DNA of 34,805 nucleotides from positions 1 to 34,805 of the forward strand of contig RCAB01000593.1 of the NCBI GenBank assembly GCA_003640385.1. The letters run 5' to 3'. How positions within the stretch are numbered: position 1 is the stretch's first letter; each line of letters begins with the position of its first letter. The position numbers were made by a program, and so were the translations under genes. Shown one piece after another: positions 1 to 12,700 of this stretch. The notes below the pieces were generated by a model that was given only the letters and a program-made list of their open reading frames with translations, was not told the origin of the DNA and ran no database searches. The DNA is from Setaria digitata. Lineage: Eukaryota > Nematoda > Chromadorea > Rhabditida > Setariidae.

Positions 1-1079
1 ATCTCAACTAAAATCCTACAATTTAATCACACTGCATTCATTTTTTTCTTTTTGTTATTAGTTATATTAAAAAACTGAAATTAATTATTATTTTCTTGAT
101 GCTCAATCAAATTTTAACTTTTCATTTTATTCAAATAAAGCATTAATGGATGAATACAATGTGCCAAACAATAACTTTCTAACTTTGGTCATATCAATCC
201 ATATAATAAATCATTCTGATCATAATTTCCATTTTCCATTTTATTATCAAATAATTTTCAAATCTGATTCGATTCCATTTGCTTGCACAAATCATTCTCT
301 ATTTGTTGACCTTGAGTATGGGTATTTTATCGTATTTTACATATGTTTAAAAATAAAAAGAAAAAAACGATATATTATCATTAAAAATAATAATAAAAAA
401 AAAAATTAATTAATCATTGTAGATGGCGCCAAAAGATGAATATTTTCGTTTTTTTTTCGGTTCAATAAAGTCAGAATAATATTCTTAATAATAAAATGGA
501 AAAAAAAAAGTGCATATAAAACTTATAATGCCGGAAAAATCCTTTTAATGGTTATAAAAAAAAAAAAAAAAAAAAAAATAGAAAGCAATACGGCGCCTTC
601 TTTTCCGGTACGTAGTATAGCCGGCCACTGGCGCCAATATACGTTTTTACAATTCTTTTTTTCTCTTTTAATGTCCAGAAAAGCATTTTTATATTTGAGC
701 AAAAAATCCACTTGGGATGAATTTTTCTGAAGAAAGGTCACTTCATCCTGAAAAGGTAAAATGTTAAAATTTTAATTTTTTAAATGATTTTTTGGAAATT
801 TCATTCAAATTAATCTACATTTATCATGAAAATAATTTATTGAACAAGAAAATATACTCATTCTGCTTGACAGTTAAGTTTCATCATGTTAAAATTTATT
901 CATGAAGTACTGAAAACTAAACAATTTGTATAGCAGTAGCATTGTAGCATTAAGAATAATTTAAATTATGTTTCGGAATTCTCTTTCTCTTTGGAAATGA
1001 GGGGGGATTAATTAATCATTTATTTTTTTACATTATTTATTTAATTCGAGAATTTGAGAAAATTTACAAAGACTACTAG
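1..1079 (+). other. Presumed unc-5 intron or upstream sequence
   Basis: No coding exon was found here. The stretch is very AT-rich, with homopolymer runs including a long A run near 556-579. Because the first recognisable unc-5 exon starts in the middle of the extracellular region, this is probably the intron after the Ig-domain exons, which would lie left of the window. The short open frames here are low-complexity K/F-rich translations with no domain signal. Confidence 0.6.
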
Positions 1080-4000
1080 GCGACAAATCAATTTAGTAAA
1101 TGGCGAATGGGCCGAATGGTCTGCATGGAATGGCAATTGTAAGGTTGACTGTGCCCAGCTAGAACAAGAAATAACAAGGAGGCGATCCGGTACTGGACAC
1201 ACTAAATTGGATGATATTTGGCCAAAATTGGTACGTAGGAGAACTTGTAATAATCCTGTCCCAATGAATGGTGGCTCTGATTGCTTGGGTGATGCCGAAC
1301 AAACCAATGAATGTACCGTAGATTGCCATTTGGATGGTTATTGGTTGGTTGTTTGGAAATATTCAGAAAGAAAGAAATATGAAAAATTATTGGAAATGCT
1401 AAAAAAAAAAAAAGAAAAAAAAAAAAACTGTAGCCTTCTTGCAGATGGAAAAGTTAATGAAATGAAATTATTCATTGAGTTATTGTTTAAAGTGTTTTTA
1501 TAAATAAATGAAATGATGTAAATTTTTTTCCCTAATTAGAATTCAATCATTAATAAATAATTAAATTTTGTGAATTATTAATTTCTCTTTCAGGTCAGAT
1601 TGGTCATCGTGGTCACAGTGCAGCGAAAGTTGTCAAAAATTTCGCACACGTTCTTGTAATTCACCACGGCCAAGTAGTGGTGGACAATTATGTAATGGTC
1701 GTGATTTGGATACGAGAAATTGTACCCAAGGTGAAGGTTATTGTACAGTAACACATCAACGATCAACACCAACCTATATCGGATACAGCTTAGAAGCCCA
1801 ACTTGCAATGTATGCTGGCCTAATTAGTGTTCTTATCCTCTTACTTATTATACTTATTTTGATTTCTGTATTACTATATCGATGTCGTCGACGATGCAGT
1901 GGTGCTAAAAAAGATGACTTTTATTTTGCTGAAAATAGTGGTTAGTTTGTTTAGTTATTATTACAGTTATTTTAATTTTGTTTACTTTCATCTATGATTA
2001 CACACCTAACAAAACTGATAATTTATTTACTGAAAAAAAAAAAAAAAAAAAAGAAAAGTGGTTGGAATAACTAGTACTGATTTGTATACTGTAATTGATT
2101 TTAAAATCGTGAAATATTTGTAAGGTGTTTAAAAAAACTGTAGGACATGTTCGTACTGTATTATTGCAACAACAACAACGATTACTTGGTGATCCAAACG
2201 ATTCCCTTAAATCAATCCCAAAAGGTGGTAGTGAATTTTATACATTAACAACAACCGCATCACCAACTCATCCACTTGTAAGACCACCATCATTAACACT
2301 TCGATCGGTTAATAGCAGTGGCTATTCATCAACAAGAAAAATTACAGGTAAATGTACAGGTAGCTATTTTCATTTTCTTTTTTTTTTCTCCTTCTCTTCG
2401 TCTCTAATTAATCTAGTGATTATTATTAAGCTTTCTTTTCTTTTTTTTTTTTTTTTTTGTTCGTTATAATTAAAGATGGAAAAGTGAATTTTTTGATAAA
2501 TTTTTTTTTGGAATAAAAAAGTTTTTATTTTTGAATTTCCTATTGAAACTGCAAGTTTTTCAGGATCACGTGTAGCATTAATTACGGAGTCATCATCAAA
2601 TTCATCTAACGGTAAGATGACAATAGCACGTACAAATTCGCGTACGTCAGATGAAAATTATGCAACATTGTACGATTGTGTTGGTGATAACAATGATCAG
2701 TACGGGTCCTTCGAGCTCAATAAGCAACCTCATGTTGTATTACCTGCTTATGTAGATTGTATGGGAGGAAAATTATTGGTATATTTTCTTTTTTATGATT
2801 AATTTGAAAATTTCAAATATTTTCAGTAATTTATTTAACTTCATTCGTATAAATCAATCGTAATTTGCACTTATTTTTTTCCAACATAGGGCATAACTTT
2901 AAACAACTAATTCAGATTTCACTCTGTAATTAATGAGTTATAAAACTGTAATGAAAAATACATCGTACAGGAATCAGAAACAATTGGAAGACGAAAAATT
3001 TGCCATAAAAATTTCTTTTGCTAATTCTAAAAAAATAATGATAATAATTTTTAATAATTTATTACATTGACGGAGAGTAATTAAATATATAAATGTGTTT
3101 TTGTACATATAATTAATTCCACTAAATAAACGATTAATTTTCTCAGCTCAAACGAAGTGGTGCAGCTTTGTTAATACCGGAGGATGCATTCCAGACCAAT
3201 CATATGGTATTTCTTGCTGTCACCGATGATCTCAACGATTCACCCAAATTGCTAGGTAATTTTTCCCTAAAAAATATTAATGTGAAGTTATGAAGAATGA
3301 AACTCCTTGGGAATTTTAAATTTTGAACTTTTAAAATTAATTTCAGAAGGTGATACAGTGTTAAGCGCTGTGGTAATGATCGGTTTATGTGATGAGAATG
3401 AGGATGATGTCGTCATACATAGGCCATTTATTGTGACATTTAAACATTGTGCCAATATTTTCCCCAAAGATAATTGGATTTTTATGATTTATGCAAAAGG
3501 TAATCAAACTAACAATTGGGAAATGGTTGCACAAATTGGTGATGAAGATATTAATACACCTCTTTATTGTCAAATGGATTTGACAAGGTACATTAACCAT
3601 TCTTATAGACAAATAGAGAATCAAAAAAAAACTTTGGCAAAAAGCATTCACATAAATTTACTACAGTAATTAAATAGTAGAAATTTCCAGAATTTTGATA
3701 CCATAATCGAAATTCTTACAGATGCCACATAATGATCGAACGCTTTTGCAAATTACTATTAGTTGGTAAACCACGTCGTGTAACGTTAGCAGCAATGAAA
3801 CGAATGCGTTTAGCTGCATTTGGACCATTGCATCGTATCTCAAATGATACTTCCATTAGGGTATACTGTGTACCAGAAACAGGAATTGCCATCCAGAATG
3901 TGTTATGCCAAGAAGAAAACACTGGTGCTCTACTGGCTGAATCGGAGAATTTCCTGATGCGTGAAAAGGGTGCTTTATGCGTATGTCTTGAGGAAGTATC

Positions 4001-4963
4001 AACAGGACTTGTTAAAAAACCTGAAGCACAATATTTGGTTCGTTTATGTTTTTGCACTTTCACTAGACTTACTTTAAAATTTTATGAAAAAAGACAAATG
4101 TATAGCTTTCGAAAAGAGTATACGCTTGTATTACAGGAGATTCCGTCTTCTCATCATTTATGGTGTGTCCAGAATGGTTTACACTGCAGTCTAAAAACTG
4201 ATGTTCCGGAAGATCTTTTAGAAACAATCACTGGCCGAATTGTCATCTATCAGAAGGGTAATGCTGATGGCAGAGAAGTGTTGCATTTTGACATGCAACA
4301 ACCATTTGTAAGTAACAAATCAACATTTCTAATTGTAATTGTGGAAAATGTCATGCATGTAATTAATATTCAGGAGTGGGCTATTTTAGGAAGATGATGA
4401 AATGGAAGAAGATGGTGTGCTTTCGTCTGAATTCTTATTGGATTATGCAACAAGGAGACAATTAGCGGAACTTTTTGATGTTCCCACTGATCCAACGAAG
4501 GACTGGCGAGGACTTGCGAAAAAATTAAACCTCCATAGGTATATACAGGTAACAACGCCGATGTGTTTAATTTCAGTTTGAAAGGATTACCTGCATAACT
4601 TCGTTTCTAAGAGAAATGGAATCATAGAAGAAGTTCTGTAGAGTTGAGGCGGATGCAGTTCCCACTCAAAATAGACTTAATATCTGGTACTTCTATTACA
4701 ACAGGTATTACGGTAGGCTAACCCAACTTTCAATTAGAATATTAGGAATCGTAAAAGTGATTGCAGTTTTAAAATTTCAGTATTTTGCAACCCGACCTGG
4801 TCTTTCACCAACATCACTAATTCTTGATTTATGGGAAGCAGTGGAATCCGGCTCACAACGAGCGGTGCTTGACCTTCTACAAACCGTCCGAATCATGGGC
4901 AGACCAGATGCCGTTACTGTGCTCGAAAGCTATCTTTCCAGCTCGGCAAACATGAAGAAATAA
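1080..4963 (+). CDS. unc-5: Netrin receptor UNC-5 (5'-partial, 3' end complete)
   Basis: Transmembrane receptor for netrin/UNC-6 that drives repulsive axon and cell guidance. Exons by splice phase: 1080-1343, 1594-1940, 2144-2347, 2564-2778, 3147-3255, 3347-3587, 3722-4037, 4137-4307, 4390-4548, 4781-4963. Together they give about 735 residues ending in TAA. Domain order: thrombospondin type 1 repeat (NGEWAEWSAW start, GG and C-x-C tail), second TSP1 repeat (DGYWSDWSSWSQCS across the first intron), a membrane segment (about 1803-1876) followed by an Arg/Cys-rich stop-transfer, a Ser/Thr/Gln-rich linker, ZU5 (LKRSGAALLIPEDAF), UPA, and a C-terminal death domain. The N-terminal Ig domains and signal peptide are outside the window. 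The start of the first listed exon could instead be 1097. The first TSP1 repeat carries an insert between its early cysteines and the RRRTC motif. UNC-40/DCC is the usual co-receptor. The family assignment is firm; single exon borders are inferred. Confidence 0.95.
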
Positions 4964-5488
4964 AGGAAAGATACAAGCTAAATTTTTAAAAAGCTAGTTC
5001 ACTGTAAAGTACAATTGAAGGATTTATATCTCATCGAGAGGTCTCAATAGACAATATATTACTCTATGCACTAAAGCAATAAATTTTTTTTTCCTTGTTT
5101 TGATTGGCACGCAAGAACCAGCCAGGCCCTCTCAATCCACACTGGAACGAACCAATATGAGTTCTTGATTTTTCGAACTTTATCCAGTGAGACTGCCAGA
5201 AATTATGCATAACGTCATACCTAAACATCTTCCAGATAATGTGCAGCACAAGGAGGAAAATTTTATATGAAATATCCAATCAAAGCTATGCACATCATTT
5301 CGATATATTAAAACATTAAAAGTACATAGTACATAGCAAATTATGTACATGTTTTTAATTGGAAAAGATGCATATCTATTTATACTGCATATTGAGTAGA
5401 CAAAAATTTTAATTTAGAACAAATGAGCAGAATTATACAATGAATTAAAGAAATTGTGTATTGACGAATTGTGTGAGTCGATGAGCGG
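4964..5488. other. Convergent 3' intergenic region
   Basis: Space between the stop codons of unc-5 (+) and the thioredoxin-like gene (-). It contains an AATAAA at 5078-5083 on the plus strand, 115 bases after the unc-5 stop and a good candidate polyadenylation signal. No other gene is seen. Confidence 0.6.
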
Positions 5489-7125
5489 TCATACGCGGCT
5501 TCGGAATTCCTTTGCTAACTTCATGCCATCCACCTGACCCTCATCCTGAAACAAAAGAATTCTTAGATTCATCTAAGTCTTTTAAGTCATCTAATACTTT
5601 TCCTTTTGGCTACTCGCGCTCTGTTCAATAAAACTACATACCTGAACTCTATTTCTGACTTCTTGTTCGATCACTTCGCCACTACTATTCACTAACCTAG
5701 CAGCGGGTATCGTTTTCACATCATATTTCTTAAGAAAATCTCTGCAACAAAAAAGATGCATGAAGAGAATTACTGCTCCCAGTGAAAATATCACTGCTAT
5801 GATCATTATTACAGTGATTTGTCGCACGTGAATAATATGACGTATTAACAAGTATTTTATACATACATTAATGCAGACTGTGCCACAACTTAGAAATACT
5901 GTAAGGCAAGCAATAAATAAAACTTACGAAATATGCTTATCACCGAAAGGAATATATGGCACGTTAGGCAACGCTTTGTTATAATAAGCTAACTGATCCT
6001 TAGCTTCACGATCACGAGAAACCCACACTACTTCAATATTTTCGGCTTTAGCCACCTCGTCGTACCACTTCTGAAGAATCACATTTAACGACAGCCAGAA
6101 AAAAATTTGAAGTACAGAATCAATGTGCAGTAATGGAAACCAAATAACCATGTAATCAAGTCTGAAAGCTTCCGTAACGGATGAAGATGAATCAGATATG
6201 AGTAAAGTAAAAGATGAAAGACTTGCTTTTAACTTCGGAGTGAATTGACGGCAGTGTCCACACCAACCAGATGAGAAATACAGTATAATTGCCTAAAACA
6301 CAGTAAAAACTGTAATACAGAATGCATACTTAAGACAGCAGAAAATATTTGGCCCTGAACTAACTATATTAGAGTATTTTCGAAGCAAGCCACGTACGGA
6401 TTCAACTGATATCATTATTCCCTCACTATAATGCAGCATCAGTGATAAGGTTGCAAACTTTACCAGTACTGAAACTAGAAACCTTGTTTTTCAGATCATC
6501 CACTTTGACGGTCTCACCATCTCGTTTCATCAAGGGGACATCTTTTAGAAATTCTGCACCTGCTGCATAACAACGGGCAAAGGTAAGTCTTCCTGTTCGG
6601 GATGTTATCACTCTTTTCAAACAGATATTCATGTAATCTAAAATTGTATAGCATTCTTTAAACAATCAATAATGGACAGAAAAAATTGCCTCTTTCGAGT
6701 TTTTCTCATTAGCACTTACTTGCTTCGCAAATAAAATCTTTGATCAAATCCACTGCTACTTGAATAGCAATAACGCAAATTCTGCTCAACTTAATGTAAA
6801 ATTTATCTTAAATAGCGAAGTTCTATGCATAGCAACCAATGACAAAATCCTCATCAAAATATAAAAGTAGCCAAAACCAGCCTTGGGACTTTCACCTTGT
6901 CGTTCTCATCCATCCTGGACACCACTCACTACCACTAGACCAGTCTATGCTCGCAACGAAAATCTGAATCCCAACAGTAAATCGAAGATGGAAATTAAAG
7001 AACTTTAATTTTAAAAAAATTTTTATAAAAATGAAAGAACTTCCATCCGGGAAGTTGTCCGATCTCTCCAGATATGCCATTTTCGAATAGTGTCGAATTA
7101 AATTCCGCGCTGAAAATGGCTGCAT
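5489..7125 (-). CDS. Nucleoredoxin/tryparedoxin-like thioredoxin-fold protein
   Basis: Predicted thiol-disulfide oxidoreductase of the nucleoredoxin-like (Thioredoxin_8) group. Exons, 5' to 3' on the minus strand: 7125-7041, 6559-6459 (or 6562), 6292-6227, 6070-5928, 5741-5642, 5545-5489. All phases match and give about 183 residues ending in TGA. Visible motifs: AEFLKDVPL near the N-terminus, active site WCGHC at residues about 72-76 followed by RQFTPKLK, then KWYDEVAK, EVVWVSRDRE, VPYIPFGD, and VKTIPAARLV holding the cis-proline (about residue 144). Nucleoredoxins usually carry WCPPC, so the PDI-type GH pair is unusual. The intron after the active-site exon starts with GC. The first exon (7125-7041) is the least certain part. 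Its leader is Arg-rich and acid-poor up to a second in-frame Met (residue 16), which could be a mitochondrial presequence or simply the wrong start. Confidence 0.85.
6071..6226 (-). other. GC-AG intron in the thioredoxin-like gene
   Basis: The reading frame runs FTPKLK, then K-W-Y-D-E-V, only if the intron begins at 6226 with GCAAGT (minus strand) and ends in CTTCAG before 6070. No GT donor keeps both frame and family similarity. GCAAGT is the usual extended consensus of GC-AG introns handled by the major spliceosome. Confidence 0.8.
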
Positions 7126-9764
7126 TGTGAACTTCTTGAAGTACGAGATTCACAATTGTACTTAAAGGGAACAATTAATGAAGCCTTCAAATCTGTTGGC
7201 TTAGTTGTTAAGTCATCTTTTAAGGGCAATCTTTATCATTGATCATCTGATTATTACGTTTTTTTTTCTTACTCCGATTAAAAAAGGCTAAAAAAAGCTA
7301 AAATAGAATTTAATGGGAAAGTGTCCTTCTAAGGAAGTACCTTTGCTAGAATATTGTGAATAGACAAATAATTGATAAGAGAGATGAGCCATAAGTCATA
7401 ATTAACCTCGATAAGTGGATGATAAGAGCATACACTTCTATGTGGGGAAATATTTCTAACCATTCTCTTTCATTTACTTTCAATTCTCTTCATTTTAAAA
7501 ATAAAACAAATTCTCAAAATAGGCAACTTGTGGAGCGTAGTATTACGAAATAAAAAAGCACTGATAGTATGGATGAAAGTAATAATTTCTAAGTTTATTT
7601 GTACATTAAACCCATACTTTAATTAATTCAATACTAACTTTAATTAATAACATAATTTGTGCTTTGAAATGGTTTTGATTTAAAAGAAGTTATTCCTGGT
7701 GAGAACAATGAGCCAGATTCAATACTAACTTTAACTAATAACATAATTTGTGGTATCATTTAATTAACTACTTTACTGTTGCCAAATTAATTTTCACTGA
7801 TGCAGACATCTGATCTTAAGAGAAAAATTATTCACTCTTCGATATTTTAAATATAAAACAGCTTTATCCCGTTAATAGTACTTCCCACAAAGAACAAATG
7901 GAATAACTCTTAGATATACCACTGATAACTTATCGCTAATATCTGATTACATATCATCATTGATTTAGTGAAAAACGTATTTCACAACATATTTCTCACA
8001 TTTTATCACTGCATCCAAATATTCTATAGTCTATTTTACTCGAATTAGGCGATTCCAATCTACCGTTAATGCATCAGTCATGATACTGGAATGTAACTTG
8101 CTATAAGAAATTGCTAGAATTTCACGTTAAAATACTTCTCATACTTAATTGTCCTTAATTAGATATCCTAATAGAGGATTAAACAATGATTTCTTACAAG
8201 GATTAATTCATTAAAATTGTTTGCGAATTTTAAGTAGCCATTTATTATTGCTTATCGATTAAAATCGTGACCCATTAACAAACTTTCTTAGCCGTTTGAT
8301 TATTCATTTTGGACTAATCGATGATCGAATGTTAGAAGACTATCAAGGTAATATAATTAGAATTTAGCTATCAAAAGATTTAATATCACTCCAATTTTAT
8401 CCGTGTATGTTGATCGTTTATGGTCGATGAAAGGAAACAGAACACATGTATTATGACCTTTGGACTAATGACAGAACTACTATGTAAAATATGCAAAAAA
8501 AAAAAAAATTTATTAATTTAAATTAAAAGTTAAAATCATCCGGATTTACGATTTTCAGTGTTTTTCATTTCAAATTATTTCATAAAAGTTAAAATCCGAA
8601 CAAAAACTGAACATATTATCAATATATCAATTTTTTTTTTTAGCAAGCACATTATATTTAAAACAAAAATGATATGATTGTATCTGAGAAATTGATGAAT
8701 ATTGCTTTAACAACCAACATTATCATGATAATGCTTGTAAATAAAAGAGTGAAGGAGGTTTGTTTCTCCAGATTATTTCCAAATTTTCTACCTTCATCTC
8801 CTTTTAAATATTCATTTCCCTTTGTTATATTCATATTTTAGTTGTTCGAATTTTATCTACTAATGATATTCGTGTGTTTGATTAGCTGAACTTTTTAAGA
8901 TTTAGTCCGCATTAATTGTCAACTATTAATTCTTTTAGCAATTTTGTTTGCTAATCCTCATGATGCATTAAATCAACAAATTTCATCTGAAAAAAAAAAA
9001 AAATAATCCATTTCTGGTGATTATTTTGAAAATTGATTGATCTTCCAGAAGGAAAAAACTAGATAGACTGGATCGTATATGTTTATTTTTAAGTAAACAT
9101 TATCGTTTCGGAAATAGATAGCGATAATGTAAATTATAAATCAATATAATAAATGTTATTCAAGGTATTCTGATAAGGAAGTTGCAAGAGATGAAAGATC
9201 GGAAGGACTTCGGAAGAACTTGTTTTTGCTGTCATAAATAAATCAGACAAGAAAGAGGTGACAAGGGTCATGCTAATTTTAAACCAATAATACTTCTTCC
9301 CCACCTCTTCTTTTTCTCTTTTCACTCCTGTCAAATTAATCTGTTTCTATGGCATTTTTAATAAATGATAGGTTTATTTATTGTCTTCATGTCCTTTGGA
9401 TCTTATTTCATTTCTCTTTAATTTTTCTACGTCTACTATCATTTCCTTCAGTAATGTTTGATTTCCCATAATCAGTGATTATTCATATTTTATCATTTCT
9501 GTCGCTTTGGTTTTTCGCCTGCTGAAAGATAAGCTCTATACTTTTCTATAATATTTTATTTTTACTAAATACAATGTTAAATAATTAATTATACAAAGGG
9601 CTTCCTTAAATGCTTATCATATCACTTTTTGTTCACTTGTGATATCAATTTGCTATCAATCTGATAAAACTAGCATACTATTGTTTATATCTTTCAGAAG
9701 TACTACTTATCTGTGATACGTAAAATTAATTTCTTCTACGCAAGCGATTTGTTGTACTTCATTA
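7126..9764. other. Divergent intergenic region, no gene seen
   Basis: About 2.6 kb between the starts of the thioredoxin-like gene (-) and the CHP gene (+). Very AT-rich. The only open frame of note, 9134-9334 (-), has no domain signal and no supporting exons. The region holds a short direct repeat (7626-7661 and 7717-7752). It presumably contains both promoters, but no specific element can be named. Confidence 0.5.
7626..7752 (+). repeat. 36-bp direct repeat pair
   Basis: Positions 7626-7661 and 7717-7752 are the same 36 bases, starting ATTCAATACTAACTTTAA, with one C/T difference in the middle and an offset of 91 bases. The similarity stops sharply at both ends, which suggests a small local duplication. 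Confidence 0.85.
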
Positions 9765-12700
9765 ATGGGTAACTGTCGTTCGTTAATACAAATTTTGCCG
9801 GAAGAAGAAATTGCTGATATCCAACGTGAAACAGGCTGTTTGCTTTCCATTAAAATTAAAAAAAAAAGAAAAAAAAAAGAAAAACAACAGTTTCGAAGTA
9901 AAATTTAAGTGCGAAGAAAATTGCAATAAAATCATTCGAAAATTTTGAACTAAAGTTTAAATTTGTGAATGTTTAGTCATTTGGAATCATCCTTATTAAT
10001 GGTTACTAATTGCAGTGCTGCTGAGGCGAAGTTCTTTTCTCATCATTTTGGGGAATAAGAAAAATATTTCTTGCCAAAAATTACATATCATAGCGTAACG
10101 AAGCATAAACCACTAGAAACAAATTTAATTTTAATTTATGCCCTTATGAAATACTATTCATATTATTACTATCCGAATATTTTCTCACTTTTATTTGTCG
10201 TTAATGAATATATTTTCTAAGCTAATTAAATAAATACCCTTTCGTTGAATTTTTTTATTTCTGCTCAGAGAATTTTTGCAGTTAAAAAACGTCAAATAGT
10301 TCGTCTTTACACGAGATTTTTATCGCTTGACAAAGAAGGTTAATTTGTTTTAAAAATTTTGCACCGAAATTATTTGTAAAATTTTTAAAAATTTCAGATA
10401 TATTAGTAATTCCGACCATCAAGAGGAATCGTAATCGTAAATCGTTCCTTTCAAACTTCTTTTGTTAGGACAATATTCTTTTAGGACAGCATTCCCCCTA
10501 CATATAACTTTTTTATTAATTAGAAATTTTCGATGTTATAATTTAACAAGATAATTAATTAACCAATTATTTTGATCGTTTTACGGAAAAACAAATAAAT
10601 TACTTAAGCAAATTGAGCTTTAGCAATAAAGATATGCATTACATACGAATATGAAGAAAGTTATAATAATTTTTCATTAATGTAACCTTTGCTTTTTTTT
10701 TTCCCATCGTAGCATGTCGAAATATTGCAACTAATTTTCATAAAAATTATTGAAAAAAAAAATTATAAAAAAAATAAAAAATAAAATTGCCAAATTTCCA
10801 ACAAATACTGCTAAGAGTTGTAGGACGAGGCTACGTCGACCGTGATGACTTTTTCACAATTCCAGAGCTTGTTGCGAATCCTCTTGGTGACAGGATTATT
10901 GATGCATTCTTCGCCGAAAAGTGACTTTTCAAATTTCTCAACATGATTGATGTAGCTAGAATGTTTAGATCGATGATTTAATATCTGTTTGTGTATCGGC
11001 ATGATACATTATCAACGCCTTCTTACCTCTGAATCAATGAATTCTTATCTAAATTATCCGAATATTCATTAAAATTTAAAAAAGATTACCATTTATGATT
11101 CAATTCTATACGAATCTCCTATCACTGATGCTGTCTTTTTAGTTTCTTCAGTTTCCTTAAAACTTTCGAGAATGTGTTCCATTCTTCTGAATTACTCCTT
11201 CATAGTTGCCGTTGTTAAAATTTTGTGAAATAAGCGTAGTTGGAAATCTTCAAAATCTTTTTTGATTAAAGAATTATAAGATTTTACAGAGCATATTTAA
11301 ACGGAACTAATATTTCAATACCTCTTCATCTGAAGAAAACAATGGTTCACTTACGCCAATTTACAGGGAGGAATCGGAAAAACAATTAACATTCCGTGAA
11401 TTTATTCGTGTAATGGCTCACTTCAGGCCATGTAGTGCTACAACCGAAAATGCTGCAATTAACAGTCGTACTGAGAAGCTAAAATGTATTATTTATATAT
11501 ATACNTATATATATATATATATAATACATATAAATAATACATACATAAAATAATACATATAAATAATACATACATATATATATATCACTTTAATTTATAT
11601 ATATATATGTTACATATATCTTAAGTCGTAATTAAAATTTTAGTTGCATTTGCAATGTATGATTTGAACAAAAATGGATACATTACGAAGAACGAATTTA
11701 AAGTGATACTGAATATGATGATCGGTTCAAATATAACGTCTGAACAGGTTAACAGTTCTTTATTTTTAAATTTCCAATGCGGAGTACCAATATGAATACT
11801 AGTGAATCAAAATGTAATCGAGCAGGATATCAGTGTAGAGGGAAGTCGTAAAATCTGTTTATGTTGAGATTTATAGGCAAAATAGTCAGATGCTTGAAGC
11901 ACTTTTAATAATAAGCTAAGTTAATATTAGCTTATACATTAAATATAAGACAAGGTAAAGGTCGTGAAAAACATGAATAAATATATTTTTTATCAGGATT
12001 ACTGCATGTGGCTCGGATTCATTGATATAAGATTAAATTAGCGAAATTGTTTTGCCGAATTTTCCAGTAATATAATTTTTCGACAAGGAAAACAAAAAGG
12101 AACTCTATAATGATCAAATGAGAAGAGCGAAGGCAATAAGAGCACGATTATTCGAACATTGTCTACTTTGAAAAAGGCTTTTCGTAACTATGCATTATGA
12201 ATCGGCACATTTTGAAGATGAGAAAAGTTTAAGGCGCCATCTGTGTCTAGTCTTTCAGAAACTCGGGTAAAGTACTACTCTCGGTAAAGTAAAGTAGGTA
12301 AAGAAACGCTATCCAAGTTGGTTTGATTCATCTAGGCCCATTACGGCGTAGTTTCTGCAAGCAAATATTATTACCCTGCAATGTTAGACAGATCCAATTT
12401 ATCACAAATAGAATGACAAAATAAGGCAATATCCCGAGAATAAAAACAGTATGGGGACAAAGGAATCTGTGCTGAAGGAAGATGGAACTGGAGGCCTAAC
12501 AGGAGACTAAATGATAGCAACAAGAATAATGATAACGTGATTGCACACTTGGAACTAAATCTAGGAGGAAGACCTGTTGATAAGTGAAAAAGAATATTGG
12601 TAAATTAAGGATATTCAGAGAGCGAATGTAGTAGCAAAATTCGAATGTGAAACGCTACCTATATGTGAATGAAAATTGTGGAAATTGATAATTGCAAAAG

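Noticed and set aside
1336..1593. Alternative unc-5 junction using the donor at 1337 with the acceptor at 1599
   Set aside because: It is in phase, but it yields HLDDWSSW; the donor at 1344 and acceptor at 1594 restore the usual DG-x-W start of the second TSP1 repeat.
9134..9334. Minus-strand 66-codon frame between the thioredoxin-like gene and CHP
   Set aside because: Low-complexity start, no domain, no neighbouring exons; chance frame.
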